Assembly (NCBI GenBank): GCA_002049455.2
Contig: KV919041.1
Span: 1 to 64,000 of the forward strand
Direction of reading: 5' to 3'
Length of the DNA: 64,000 nt
Origin: Porphyra umbilicalis
Taxonomy: Eukaryota > Rhodophyta > Bangiophyceae > Bangiales > Bangiaceae
Program-made: the position numbers and the translations under genes
In this document: positions 1 through 10,024 of the stretch, in pieces
How the letters are laid out: each line of letters begins with the position of its first letter
Position numbering within the stretch: position 1 is the stretch's first letter
Notes under the pieces: model-generated
Told to the model about the DNA's origin: nothing
Database searches by the model: none
Seen by the model: only the letters and a program-made list of their open reading frames with translations

Positions 1-372
1 GCACACGCCGAGCGCGGTCCCCCTACTGCGCGCGCGCGGGAGACACTCCTCAGCGCCGCCGCCGTTCACAACGGTGGCGCGCCATTCCCCACGGGACGGT
101 CAGGGCGGGGAGGGCACGCGCCGCACCAGCGCTTCCGCGTCACAGACGTTAAGAGCACCGGTGGCTGCCTGGGCGCCTGTGAGACCTTGCCGTGCTCTGC
201 CCCACATCCGTCACTCGTCCCGTCTCTGCCGTGCGGGTGCCGCCGTGACCGCGGTCGTGCCCGTCGTCTCGCGGATCTGCCCCCGCCGTTTTCTCGATCA
301 GGTTGCGGCGCCCCGCCCACTTTCCACTTTCCCTCCCGATCGGCTGCTTGGCACCCCCTTCCACCCACCGCC
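1..372. other. GC-rich 5' flank, no supported gene
   Basis: ORFs are open on both strands here only because stop codons are rare in such GC-rich DNA. Nothing is recognisable as a domain. It may hold the promoter or leader of the gene that starts at 373. Confidence 0.4.
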
Positions 373-1324
373 ATGGACGGTCAGGTGGGCGACACCAGCG
401 GCGTTGGCGGCTCCCGCCCCCAGCCCAACCCCCGCGACACCACGCGTGAGACGGCTGGCACCGTCCTCGCTGCGGCCAACACACTGCAGGCGGGCGACCC
501 GCTCGTGGCCCCCCCCCCGCCCCCGGCACGCTCGCCGACGCTGTGTGCGCGGCCGCCTTTGCCGCCGTTGCGGCGGCCGACTGCGACGCCTACGATGCGG
601 CCACGGCCGCTATGGTGACCGCCAAGACGGCGGCAGAGGCGGGCATGGCCGTCATGCGCGACGCCGGCGTGGACGATAGCGGTAACGGCTCCCCGTGGGG
701 CACCGTCTACCGCCCCCCGCCGCCGCCGGTCATGACCGACGACAGTGGCGCCGCGTCGTACCGCGTCGGCGGGGGCACCACCGGGCGCGTGGCGCCGGCG
801 GGCCCGCCGCGTGTCGCGCCCGCGACGGCGACCGAAGTGGCGCGCGCCATGGTGAGTCCGACCACCCTGTCGCGCCTCATCATGGCACGCCGCCGCGTCT
901 ACTATGGGCGCCCGCCGACGACCCGCTCGTCCCCGCTGCCGCTCGGGCAGCGCTCGGGGGGGGCGGCGGCCGTGGATCCGCGTGCCGCCGTCGCCGTGCG
1001 GTCGGTGGAGCCGCGGCGCCCCATCGCCCCCAGCGCCTCGGGGGAGGTCGTTGCCGCGGCGGCCGCCGAAGCGTGGGCGGCCGCCCAGTCGGCGGGCCTC
1101 CCGTCGCTCGTCGCCATGGCCGCCGTCGCCGCGACGGCGTCGCGGGCGGTGGTGCCGCCGGGGGGGGGCGCAGCCCGCGTGCGAGCCGCTCGGCCCCCGC
1201 GCCGCGCGTGCAGCCGCCGCTCGCGTCGACGGCGGCGGGGGGGGTCCGCCGCCGCCGTGGCAAGCGTGTGGTGACGGGGGGCAAGGGCGGCGGCGCCACG
1301 TCGTCGAGCACGGCGGCACCGTAA
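373..1324 (+). CDS. hypothetical low-complexity Ala/Pro-rich protein
   Basis: I do not recognise this protein. A plausible start is the ATG at 373 in the context caccgccATGG, opening with MDGQVGDTSG. The composition looks protein-like (Ala, Pro, Val, with Asp and Thr) but only if the frame is allowed to change at the C run near 511-520 and the G run near 1157-1166. After the second change it reads through a basic Gly/Lys-rich tail and stops at TAA 1322-1324. A predicted membrane segment or known motif is not seen. The sequence around the stop (accGTAAGT) also matches a splice donor, so the last exon could instead continue downstream. Its neighbour is the glutaredoxin gene on the same strand. 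Existence of the gene is likely but not certain; function is unknown. Confidence 0.4.
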
Positions 1325-1919
1325 GTGGCGGGTGAAGCGTGTAGGAGGTGGGCGGGGGGGGTCCGGCCGGGAGAATGAGGCTGGGGACTCCCGCCGAGCC
1401 GGCAACGGTGCCGAGTGGGGTGGCAACGCCGGGCGGTCGCGGGCGGGTGGGCGGGGGCCGCCACGTCGGCGCCCGCCCCCGGTGGTCCACTCTCCAGGGC
1501 GCGTCGATTCATGAATCTGTGGGTGCCGTTCTTTGTAGGTATGAATGTCGTGCGTCGCGAGGGTCAAGGGCGCACTTGTTTTTCACGGTTTTCGATGAGC
1601 CTCCCGATTGCGGTGCACGGCATGTCTGCGCTTCACGCCAGCCACCGGATCTGTGGCCGCGCTCGGGCGGTATCCGCGGCATGCAAAGTCGCCTCCCTCA
1701 TGAGTGCCGCGACCACCGCCAGACAGCGCATCGTTAGTCTGCTCCCGACGAGTGACAGTGCGTCATTGCCACCACCGCAACTCCCCCGTGCTCGTCGCAA
1801 GCGCCACCGTACCGTGCCCCCCCCCAAGCTGTGCACCTTGTCCCCCTCGTCGTGGCTGCTCCGGCTCGGAACCACTAGCAGCACTCTCTTCACCGGTGGT
1901 ACCTTTGCTCGGCGGCACC
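1325..1919. other. intergenic region upstream of glutaredoxin
   Basis: No conserved coding signal is seen. The glutaredoxin frame is open upstream to an ATG at 1704, which would add about 72 residues rich in Ser, Arg, Pro and Cys; this could be an alternative organelle-targeting leader or simply 5' UTR. Confidence 0.4.
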
Positions 1920-2511
1920 ATGGCCTCAAAGGTTGTGTCCTCCGCTCTGGCCGGGCACACGGTCGTCGTCTTCTCCAAGGTGCGTCAGGCGTCCGCACCG
2001 GTGGGGTTTCGTGCGGGACAAGGACCTTCCACGGCTCGTCGACCGGCGTTCTGTTTTCCCGCGTTCGGGTGTCCACGCGTATGGGGTGTTTCCCGAAACG
2101 AGGCAAACGACCATCACCCGTCTACCATTCATCTCGTGACCTGTTTCTGTCTTGTGGCCTATTTCTGACACTGCCTTGTTTCCCACACCACCCCCTTCCC
2201 CTCTCACGGTTGTACGTCTTTGCTTTCCCTCCCAGACCTACTGCCCGCACTGCACCAAGGCCAAGGCGGCGCTCAAGGAGGCGCTGTCAAGCCTCCCTGG
2301 CCTCTCCTTCGAGACGGCCGTGCACGTGCTGGAGCTCGACAACATGCCCGACGGCGCGGAGCTGCAGGCGGCCGTCTCGAAACAAACGGGCGTCCGCACG
2401 GTGCCGCAGGTGTTTGTCGGTGGCGCCTTTATTGGGGGGGGGGACGACGTGGTCGGGCTGCACCGCAAGGGCACCCTAGCCAAGATGATTGCGGACGCGG
2501 CGGGCAAGTAG
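1920..2511 (+). CDS. glutaredoxin (dithiol, CPHC active site), two exons
   Basis: Glutaredoxins are small thioredoxin-fold oxidoreductases that use glutathione to reduce disulfides or protein-glutathione adducts. Exon 1 is 1920-1979 and ends in VVVFSK; the intron is 1980-2235 (AAG|GTGCGT ... CCCAG|ACC, phase 0); exon 2 is 2236-2511. Joined, the protein has 111 residues, the usual size. Visible family marks are the beta strand VVVFSK running into the redox motif TYCPHC (residues 21-26), the cis-proline segment TVPQVFVGG, and the GG-D glutathione-binding turn near the C terminus. CPHC replaces the common CPYC. Start: the ATG at 1920 (ggcaccATGG) gives a cytosolic form; an in-frame ATG at 1704 would give a long N-terminal leader. 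A G run before the GG-D turn is in frame here. Confidence 0.88.
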
Positions 2512-3069
2512 CGGGCGTGCGCGGAGCACCACCCGGGGGCACAGCGGATAGTCTTCGCCTCATTGTCTTTTTTTTTTTTTTTTGTACTGCGAGCGGCGCG
2601 CCCATCCTTCCCCTCGTGTCGCGCAAAGGCCAGCCGTGTCGGACCGCCGCCGGCAGCGAGCTCCGTGGAGGCCAATCCCTGGGAGGCGGGCCACGCGGCA
2701 AAGCCGCGGGGCCCTCGTGACCCGTCGGTCCACGGGCAACAAGCAGACGACGCGAGACCAGGCACCAACAAGTGAGGTAGAGTGAGGGTAGGGTGGCAGA
2801 TGCATAAAAAAAAGAAAAAGGGCAACGAGCAAGAACAGACAAAGCCCGGCACAGAAGAAAGAGAGCAGGACGTGTCGCCCCCGGCGCCCCTGCGCCCCAT
2901 AAATACCGCTGCGGGCAGCCGCCGCCGCGCGTCGGCCCCCAGCCACCGGGGGTCACCGCCTCCCCCCCCCCCCCCCCCAGCCACCACCCCAGAGCCACCG
3001 TCACGGCGCGGCGGCGGGGGCCCCCCCCGCTTGCGCGGGCGGGCCTCCCCCCCCCCCCCCCCCCCCCCG
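2512..3069. other. 3' flank between convergent genes
   Basis: It holds a T run at about 2568-2583, an A-rich stretch near 2808-2825 and C runs at 2962-2978 and 3048-3068. The long minus-strand ORF that crosses it has low-complexity residues with no repeat units, so it is probably not coding here. The 3' end of the HGG-repeat gene may reach into it. Confidence 0.4.
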
Positions 3070-4866
3070 ACGTGACGCTCGCCCGCCGCCGCCCCTCCAC
3101 CCGCTCCCGCTGCTGCGCGCGGCGGCGCACGCCGACGGCGCCCGGGGACCCCCCCCCCACCCGCCGCCCCGCCGCGAGCTGCGTGCCCATCCACCCCGCG
3201 CGGCGGGCGAGCCACACCCCCACCCACCCCCGCCCGCCGACGGTCGTCCAACAGAGGCGGTCGGCGACGGCGCGCTGCCCCCCGTGTGTGTACACGGCAA
3301 AGCGCAGGTCGTGGCGGCCGGTGCGGACGAGCTCATCGCGCGTCGGCATGAGGCCCCCAACCGCCCCGTGGTCGTCGACCCAGGCGGTGAGGGCGGCGGC
3401 AAAGGCGGGCCACGCCGCGAGGAGCTCCCCGCGCCCATCCCCGGGGGGGACCGCGTCCGCGCGCACGCCGATGCGGGCGGCGGCCGCAAACGCCGCCTCC
3501 CCGCCGTGGTACCGCGTGATGGCAAAGGCAATGTCGCCGCGGCCGTCCCGCTTGAGCCGCTCCACCGACGGCATGACCGTCAGGCGGGTGCGCCGGCGGG
3601 CGCGGCGGGGGCGGCCCGCCGCCACCACCCCGTCGTCACAGTCGTCGCCGTCGTTGACGGCGTCCGCCGCCTCCCCCGACCCGCCCGCCGTCGGCACCGA
3701 GACGGCCCCCCCCCGGTCCCCATCCTCCCGCTCCTGCACGTAGTTGGTCAACTCGCGGAGCACGTTGGCGGCGAGCGCCCAAAACCCCTTTGGCCGCCGA
3801 TCAAACACAAACCGCAAGCCGAGGCGCTGCGCGTAATACACCCACCCCCCGTGGTCCCGCACCGCGGCGGCCAAATCCCCCCGCCCCGCGCGCACGAGCG
3901 CGCAGCTGCTCGGCATGCGGCCGTGGAGCTCCCGCGGCTGCACGACGATGAAGCGGCGGAGCTCCCGCTCGATCGCCCCCGGGTCGGCGCCGCCGCCGCC
4001 GGCGGCCGCCGCAAACGCCCGCGGGTAGACGACCGCCAAGCCCATCCGCCGCGCCACGAGTGGCACGCCCCCGTGCAGCGCCACCCCGTGGATGAGGTCC
4101 CACCGGCCAGCGTCGTGGAGTTGTTGAAAGTTGGGCATCACCGCCCGCCCGTCGGCGGTTGCGGCGGGGGCGGGGGCGGGGCGGGGGCGCCGCCCCCCCC
4201 CGCCACCCCCCCCCCCCTCACGGCCCCCCGCCGGGCGCTGCCGCGTCGCCTTGATGTGCGCGAGCAGCCGGGAGCGCACGTTGGTAAAGGAGCGCCAGTA
4301 CGAGGCCGGCCCGTGCCACTGCAGGTGCATACTCGCGGCGACCGCCGGGAAGCCGCCGTGCCGCTCGACGGCGTAGATGAGGTCCCCGCGCCGGTGGCGC
4401 GCAAGGTCCTCCCGCCGCGGCATGAGGCGCGGGTAGGCGCCGACGTCGGCCATGTAGGCGCGGAGCTCCGCGGCGAGCGTCGACGGTTCCGCCCAGTGGT
4501 GGCGCCGCCGGTGGCTCCGCCGCGCGGCGGGGAGGCTCAGCCGCGCCCGCACGTGGCCCGAGCCGCCGTGCAACCGCAGGGCGCCGAGGAGGTCGGTGCG
4601 GCGCGCGGCGCGCAGCTGCCGCTGCGTCGGCATGCGCCCGTCCGTGTGGGCGTCGGCAAAGGACCGCACCGCCGCCTCCATGGTTTTCCACTCGCGCCAG
4701 TAGCCGCGGGGGCGGCGGCGGCGGGCGGGCGAGCCGCCACCGCCGCCGTCGGCGCCGCCCGACGCTGCCGCCGCCGCCGCCGCTGCCGCCGCCGCTGCCG
4801 CAGGGGGGAGCGCCGCCGCCGCTGCCGCCACTGCCGCCGCGTCGGCGCCGCCGGCAGCGGCCCCCA

Positions 4867-4898
<32 letters not shown>

Positions 4899-5463
4899 CG
4901 GCGAGGCGCGCCGCGACCGCCGGCGCCCCCCCGTGCAGCCGCGCGGCAGCAGCCAAGTCGCCGCGCGTCCACCACGCGCCGCCCGCCTCTGTCGCGGCGG
5001 CGGCGACAACCGCGTTGCGAAAGACCGCCCACGACGCCCACCGGCGGCGGGGCTGCACGGGGTTCCACCCGTAGCGGAGGGCGACGGCGGCAAAGCCGCC
5101 GCGCGCCCCAACGGCGGCGACCAAGTCGGACCGCCCGGCGGCGAGGAGCACCCGCCGCGTCGGCATGGTCGGTGGTGGGGGGGGGGGGGGGGTGCCCCCG
5201 CCCGGGGGGGGGGGGGGGGGGGGTCCCCACCCCCGACCGGTCGTCGACGTAGGGCGCGAGGCACGCCCGCAGCGTCGCGTCGGCCGCGTCACACCGCCAC
5301 GTGCCGGGGGGGGCGGTGGTCATGGACCACCCGAGGCGGGCGGCGACGGCGCGCGCGCCGCCGTGGGCGGCGAGCGCGGAGAGCACGTCGGTGCGCCCGG
5401 CCGCCACCAGCTGCGACCGCGTCGGCATGACCAGAGGGGGGGGGACGCCGCCCGCCGCGCTCC

Positions 5464-5494
<31 letters not shown>

Positions 5495-6249
5495 GCCGCC
5501 GCCGACGGTCGACAGGCGGTCGCCGTCATGCGAGGGCAATGACGAGGACGCCACAATGTCGGTCAGCGCCGCTTGCAACACGGACAGGTCATCCCAGTAG
5601 CCATTGGCGCGCCGTCGCCGCCGGCGTCGTGGCTGGCTGTCTGGGGCGGCGGGCGGGCTCGCACCCCCCGCCGCCCGCCCGTCGTCCACCGCCCGCGCGC
5701 CGTCCACCGCCCGCGCGTCGTCGACCGCCTGCGCGTCGTCGACCGCCGTCCACCCGGCCGCGTGCCGCGCGGCGGCGGGGAGGGGAATGGTAAAGGCGGG
5801 CGTGCGGCACGCCGCGTCGACCGACGGGCCGGCGGCAGACGCGTGTGGGGCTGCCGCCGCCCCGCCCAACGGGGAGGGCCGCTGGCTAGAGCGGGGGGGC
5901 AGCCGCTTGTGGAAAAAGGGAGAGGGCGACGCGGCCGCGGCAGAGGGGGGCGGCGGCGGCGGCGGCGGCGGCGGCGGCAGCGGCGACGGGCAGCGGGACC
6001 CGCACGTGACGGCTCGCCGGCGGGGCGGGGGGTGACACGCGGGTGGCCGCCCGACCGAGCGCCTGCGCAACAGCGGGGGTGGGGGAGGAAGGAGACCACC
6101 GGGGGGGGGGGCGCCGCGGCGAGAAGACACATGGCGTCGTGGCGGCGGGGCGGCGGACGCCCGACGACGGGGGCGGCGGTCGCGGGCCAGCGGGCGGCTG
6201 GGCGTGAGCGGGTCGGCAGCAACACCGCGGGCGATGCCATGCGTGCCAA
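3070..6249 (-). CDS. GR-DL/HGG tandem-repeat protein, probably organelle-targeted
   Basis: I do not recognise a named family. The protein contains nine degenerate units of the pattern MPTxxxLxxAGRxDLxxAVxxHGGxxxVAxRLG, with the MPT or equivalent at about 5428, 5165, 4975, 4634, 4424, 4138, 3918, 3575 and 3353. Several units are separated by linkers with an aromatic YW or FW followed by an amphipathic helix, for example YWREWKTMEAAVRSF. Helical repeats of this kind often bind nucleic acid or protein; that is inference. Units 2 and 3 lie in a different frame from the others, and the switches coincide with the G/C runs at 5173-5222 and 4863-4896. The best start is ATG 6249 (MARMASPAVLLPTRSRP), which resembles a transit peptide and needs another switch at the run near 6100. 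A later Ala/Pro-rich linker precedes unit 1. The C terminus after unit 9 is uncertain. Confidence 0.6.
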
Positions 6250-6599
6250 AGCCGTGGAAGGAAGCGAGGCGTGGCGTGTGCCGCAGACGGGGGGATCGAA
6301 TCTGTGGTCGGACGGACCTGCGCATCAATCTGGTTTTTCTGGGTGGCAGCCGCGCGGGCGCGGCCGTGAACAGCTTGTCATTGGCTGGCAGGGCAATTGA
6401 CGGTGGGCTCAAGCCAATGGTGAGTACCGGGACTGTGTGGGAGCCAATACAACCGCATTGGCGCCGCGGGCCCAGGAGGAGGATGCAACGTCCCTCTCCG
6501 TCGTCCCCGCCGTTTCTTTCCCGCTTCTCCTGCCACGATGGCACGTGGTGTGTGTGTGGCGCCCTGTTTGAGAACCCTACTTGCAAGATGGGCTGCGCA

Positions 6600-7560
6600 A
6601 GTTCGAGATACCCCCGCCACCGTCAAGCTAATATCCAGATCTGTCCAACAATGTTGAGGTTGTATTGATCGATCAAGGTTCACGACGACTGAATAAATAT
6701 TTTCACTTTTCATTTGTTCATGTCGCAACAAAGAGGGAGCTGCGAAGATGAACATGTTTGCACGAAGATCTGGGCGGCCCCTGGCCTCCCGTCGGGGACG
6801 TAGAAGCACGGCACAGGACAAGAAGAACCTCACGTCTCGAAACTCGGCAGAGAGCTGGAGAAAAGCCAAGTACCCTGCTGTCAGATCGATCCACTGTGCC
6901 TACTGTCGGTGGCGCACATCCAAAAAACTCGGTTTGTCTTTTTCGACTTAACAGTTGAGAGACAAGTTGGTCCCCCAGGGCAGGGACCAGGTAGCGAAGC
7001 TTCCACTTTTCGTGAGAACACAGACACACAGTTTGGAAAAAAGCCAGTAGTCACCAGTGCGCATCCACCAGTTCTTGACATTCGATCAGATTGACTTGGA
7101 GATAGCCTCACAGGACAGATCTCGATGAGCTGAGTCGAACGGTGTGTCCAACTCCAAAATAACGTTGGCTCAAACAATAAGGATTCTATCCTAAGGCGCC
7201 AAATGTGTTTCCCGTCACACGAGCGAGTGCTTCACCCATTCTACAAATATTGTTGGGATGACTGACAGAGCAATTAACTTATCATGTGATGCAGTATTCA
7301 GCATAATGGTTGTACATCGGGGGAGCGTCTCTTTTTGATGCTGCCATAGAATTCCGAGCTTCAGCACTGTAATGAGGCCTTTCGTTCTGCTCCTTCACTC
7401 TTCTAACCACGACGTCGTTGGGTCCCTTTCCTCTTTCCCAGTTGTTGTTGTGTCCCTTTGTCTTCTCCAGTTCAAGCGTCCCCATTTTCGGTCCCCATTT
7501 GGTATCTTCATCTTTGTCGTATGAATCTCAGCACAAAGAAATGGTCAGCAAGGCAGACAA
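6600..7560. other. AT-richer intergenic segment
   Basis: Composition drops sharply from the flanking GC-rich DNA. Only short overlapping ORFs occur and none has a recognisable domain. I tried to match the ends as inverted repeats and found no convincing pair. Confidence 0.4.
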
Positions 7561-9017
7561 GCGAAGCACCCGGCGCGCCGCCACACGCAGGGGGAGGTCG
7601 GCAGCAGAGGCGATCAGTTGCCTCAAGAAAAGAAGAATTCCAGGCACGTGCGTGCAATACCCTGGCCTTCAGGGCGGTGGCGCGCTCGGCGACGCATCGA
7701 CACGGGGCATGCCGGCCCGCCCCATGGCTGCGAGCGCGCACGGGGGCACATACAGCCACGTTGCCGTGGCGGGGGGCGCGCGGGGCGGGGAAAGGAGTGC
7801 CGCCGCCGCCACGACAGCGGCGGCGGCCCGCCGGCGTCGCGCGACACCCACCAGAGGGGCCGTCACTCCGCTGCGCAGCGCACCTGCGCACGGCGGGCGG
7901 GGCGGCCGACACGACGCACGGGCGGGCGGGTGGGACCGACCGCCGCGCGACGGGGCGCCTCCAACCGCGCCGCTCGATGGCGTCAGAAATTGCCGACGAG
8001 CCGCCGCTACAGAAGCTGGCCCGCAGGCACGATCACCCGCGGGTCATCGTGGGCGGGTCGAACCCCGGAAGTCGCCGCGCGCGGTCGCCGCGCGCAACTC
8101 GGGGCGGCGGGGTAGGGGGGCAGGCGCCCTGTGACCCCTGTGGCAGGACAGTCCTTCTCAGCCACTTAACTCTATTCGCTTTTAGCGTCATCGCGACCCT
8201 TCCAACGCTGACACGCTCTCAGATCCCTGAGGACACGAATGCAGACTGCCACCTCTGAAACGGAGAGCAAGTCCCGTGATCTAAGTATATGTGTGCATCA
8301 CTACACTTTGAGAGCACCCTGTCCTAAAGGCCAGGGAACAGAAGAGTAAACAACCCGGCTGGGGCTCGGGGGGGGACGGGGAACGACGAGGAACACATTG
8401 AAGAACAAACGTACCTGAGTGCAGCGCAACGTGCATGGTGTGCGGAGGGGGGGAAGGGGGGGGGGAAAGAAATGGGCGGATGCGGCGCGCGGGGGCAAAG
8501 AAAGGGGCGGATGTGGCGAGCGCGTCCAAGAGAGAGCACGGTGGTGCGGTGACGACGATGGAGGGGTGCTGTGAAAGGCCCGACGGAGGGGCGAGATGGC
8601 GAGACGATGGAAGAGGGCGGAGACGCGGTGCTGATATGGCCGCAAAGATGCGCGCTGCTGACCATTTCGGGGCTCTTGTGTGGAGTAAATACAGTGGGGG
8701 TTCAGGAAGGCATCTGTAAACGCTTTGAAGGAGGCTGTAATCGCTTGCATGTGTAATCCTTCTGGACCAGAGCGATCGTAGGCCATCGAATGCTGAAACG
8801 TGGATACGCGTGATTGGGCGTACAGATGGGATCATCCAATCACATGGCCTAGAGGGTGACCATCAAACAGACCAGGGCCATCAATTTTATGCAACGTGGC
8901 TGCCTGAGCGTTGAGAACGCGAATGGATCCCTACTAGAAGCTTCGCTAATCATCTCTCAACTTCATGATGAAGGCAGACAGAGGAAGACGGATGCAGGGA
9001 ACTTGCGCACAATCTGT
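7561..9017. other. mixed-composition region without a supported gene
   Basis: A short GC-rich island (7560-8130) contains an ATG at 7978 that opens a Ser/Arg/Gly-rich peptide beginning MASEIADEPPLQKLARR and running to 8258. It could be a first exon or a gene remnant, but no following exon is recognised. From 8130 the sequence is lower in GC and nothing else is seen. Confidence 0.3.
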
Positions 9018-9025
9018 ACCAGAAC

Positions 9026-9407
9026 TAGGGTTGCACACGACGCCCCTATTTCGGGGGCGTCAGGGGCGCGCGACGGATATGACGCCTTACTGACGCCCCA
9101 TTAGGCAGCCAAAACGCCCTCACGACGCCCCAAGTAGCACCCTCAATATTCTCCATATCGTTCAAGTAGCACCCATATCGCGCTCTCATATCTCATTTTT
9201 GTGTCCAGACTGGGTGCCTGTCCCCAACCAAGGTGCACAGCCGCCACCTGCTGAATCATGTGGTCCCCCCTGAAAACTTCCTCTTCGCGACGCCTTGTTG
9301 ACGCCCTTTTGAGTTGGGGCGTTAGGGGCGCACGACGCCCAAATGACGCCCTGGTGACGCCCTTAACGACGCCCTTAACGACGCCCCGGGCGTTCTGAGC
9401 AACCCTA
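9026..9407. mobile_element. hAT-type MITE, 382 bp, perfect 8-bp target duplication
   Basis: The element begins TAGGGTTGC and ends GCAACCCTA, so the outer nine bases are perfect inverted repeats that extend imperfectly inward to ACGCCC. It is flanked on both sides by ACCAGAAC (9018-9025 and 9408-9415). An 8-bp duplication with these ends is diagnostic of the hAT superfamily. Many copies of GACGCC or its complement are clustered in both subterminal regions, as expected of transposase-binding repeats. It encodes no transposase, so it is non-autonomous and would need an enzyme made elsewhere. The perfect duplication points to a fairly recent insertion. Confidence 0.88.
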
Positions 9408-9415
9408 ACCAGAAC

Positions 9416-10024
9416 GGTGCTCTGGACGGTTGTTTTGGCCAATCAGAGGCTTCCCTCAGGCGTACTATCGTTTGGTTCCTCCGGGTGCATGAGGAAACTC
9501 TTTGGGGATCAGCCCGCTGTGACGGACTGGGATCTGCCGCCATGAGCCCGGCGCGGCACCCGACACCGTCGGCCCTGCTCGCTCCTGGCGTGCATTTGTA
9601 TCGGGATTTCCCATGAGCGCCCGCCAGCGGCGGTGCGCCTCGGCGGTCCACGTGAGCGGCGGGGATCCCCAGGGTCTGGCGCGCGCGGGGCAAGCCACCG
9701 CGACGCGGCGATTGCCCGCCGCCCGCCCCCGCATGCGGAGCGACCCGAGTTTGACCGCCGCGTGGAGCAGCGCGCCCGATGCGGCCCGTCTGCCGTGCCC
9801 CCGACGCGGCACTGGCGGGCGCGACCGCGCGCGCCCCTGCCGCCGCACCGCCCCCCGCACGCGCCCGCCCGTCGGTTGCCGGCGCCTTTGCAAGATATGG
9901 GGCCGAGCTTGCGCCCGAGCACCGCCACCCGTCGACGAGCGGCGATCACTCCCTGCCGCCCGCCGCGTCGCACCGGGCGCCGTGACCGCCGCGCTGCGTC
10001 GGGCCGGCCCGCCCACCCGTTACC
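9416..10024. other. GC-rich upstream region of secreted repeat protein
   Basis: Frames are open on both strands, but none shows a domain. This is the presumed promoter and leader region of the gene beginning at 10025. Confidence 0.35.

Noticed and set aside
381-1490. 369-residue minus-strand ORF overlapping the first gene
   Set aside because: Pro/Arg/Gly low complexity of the kind produced by antisense reading of GC-rich coding DNA; no motif.
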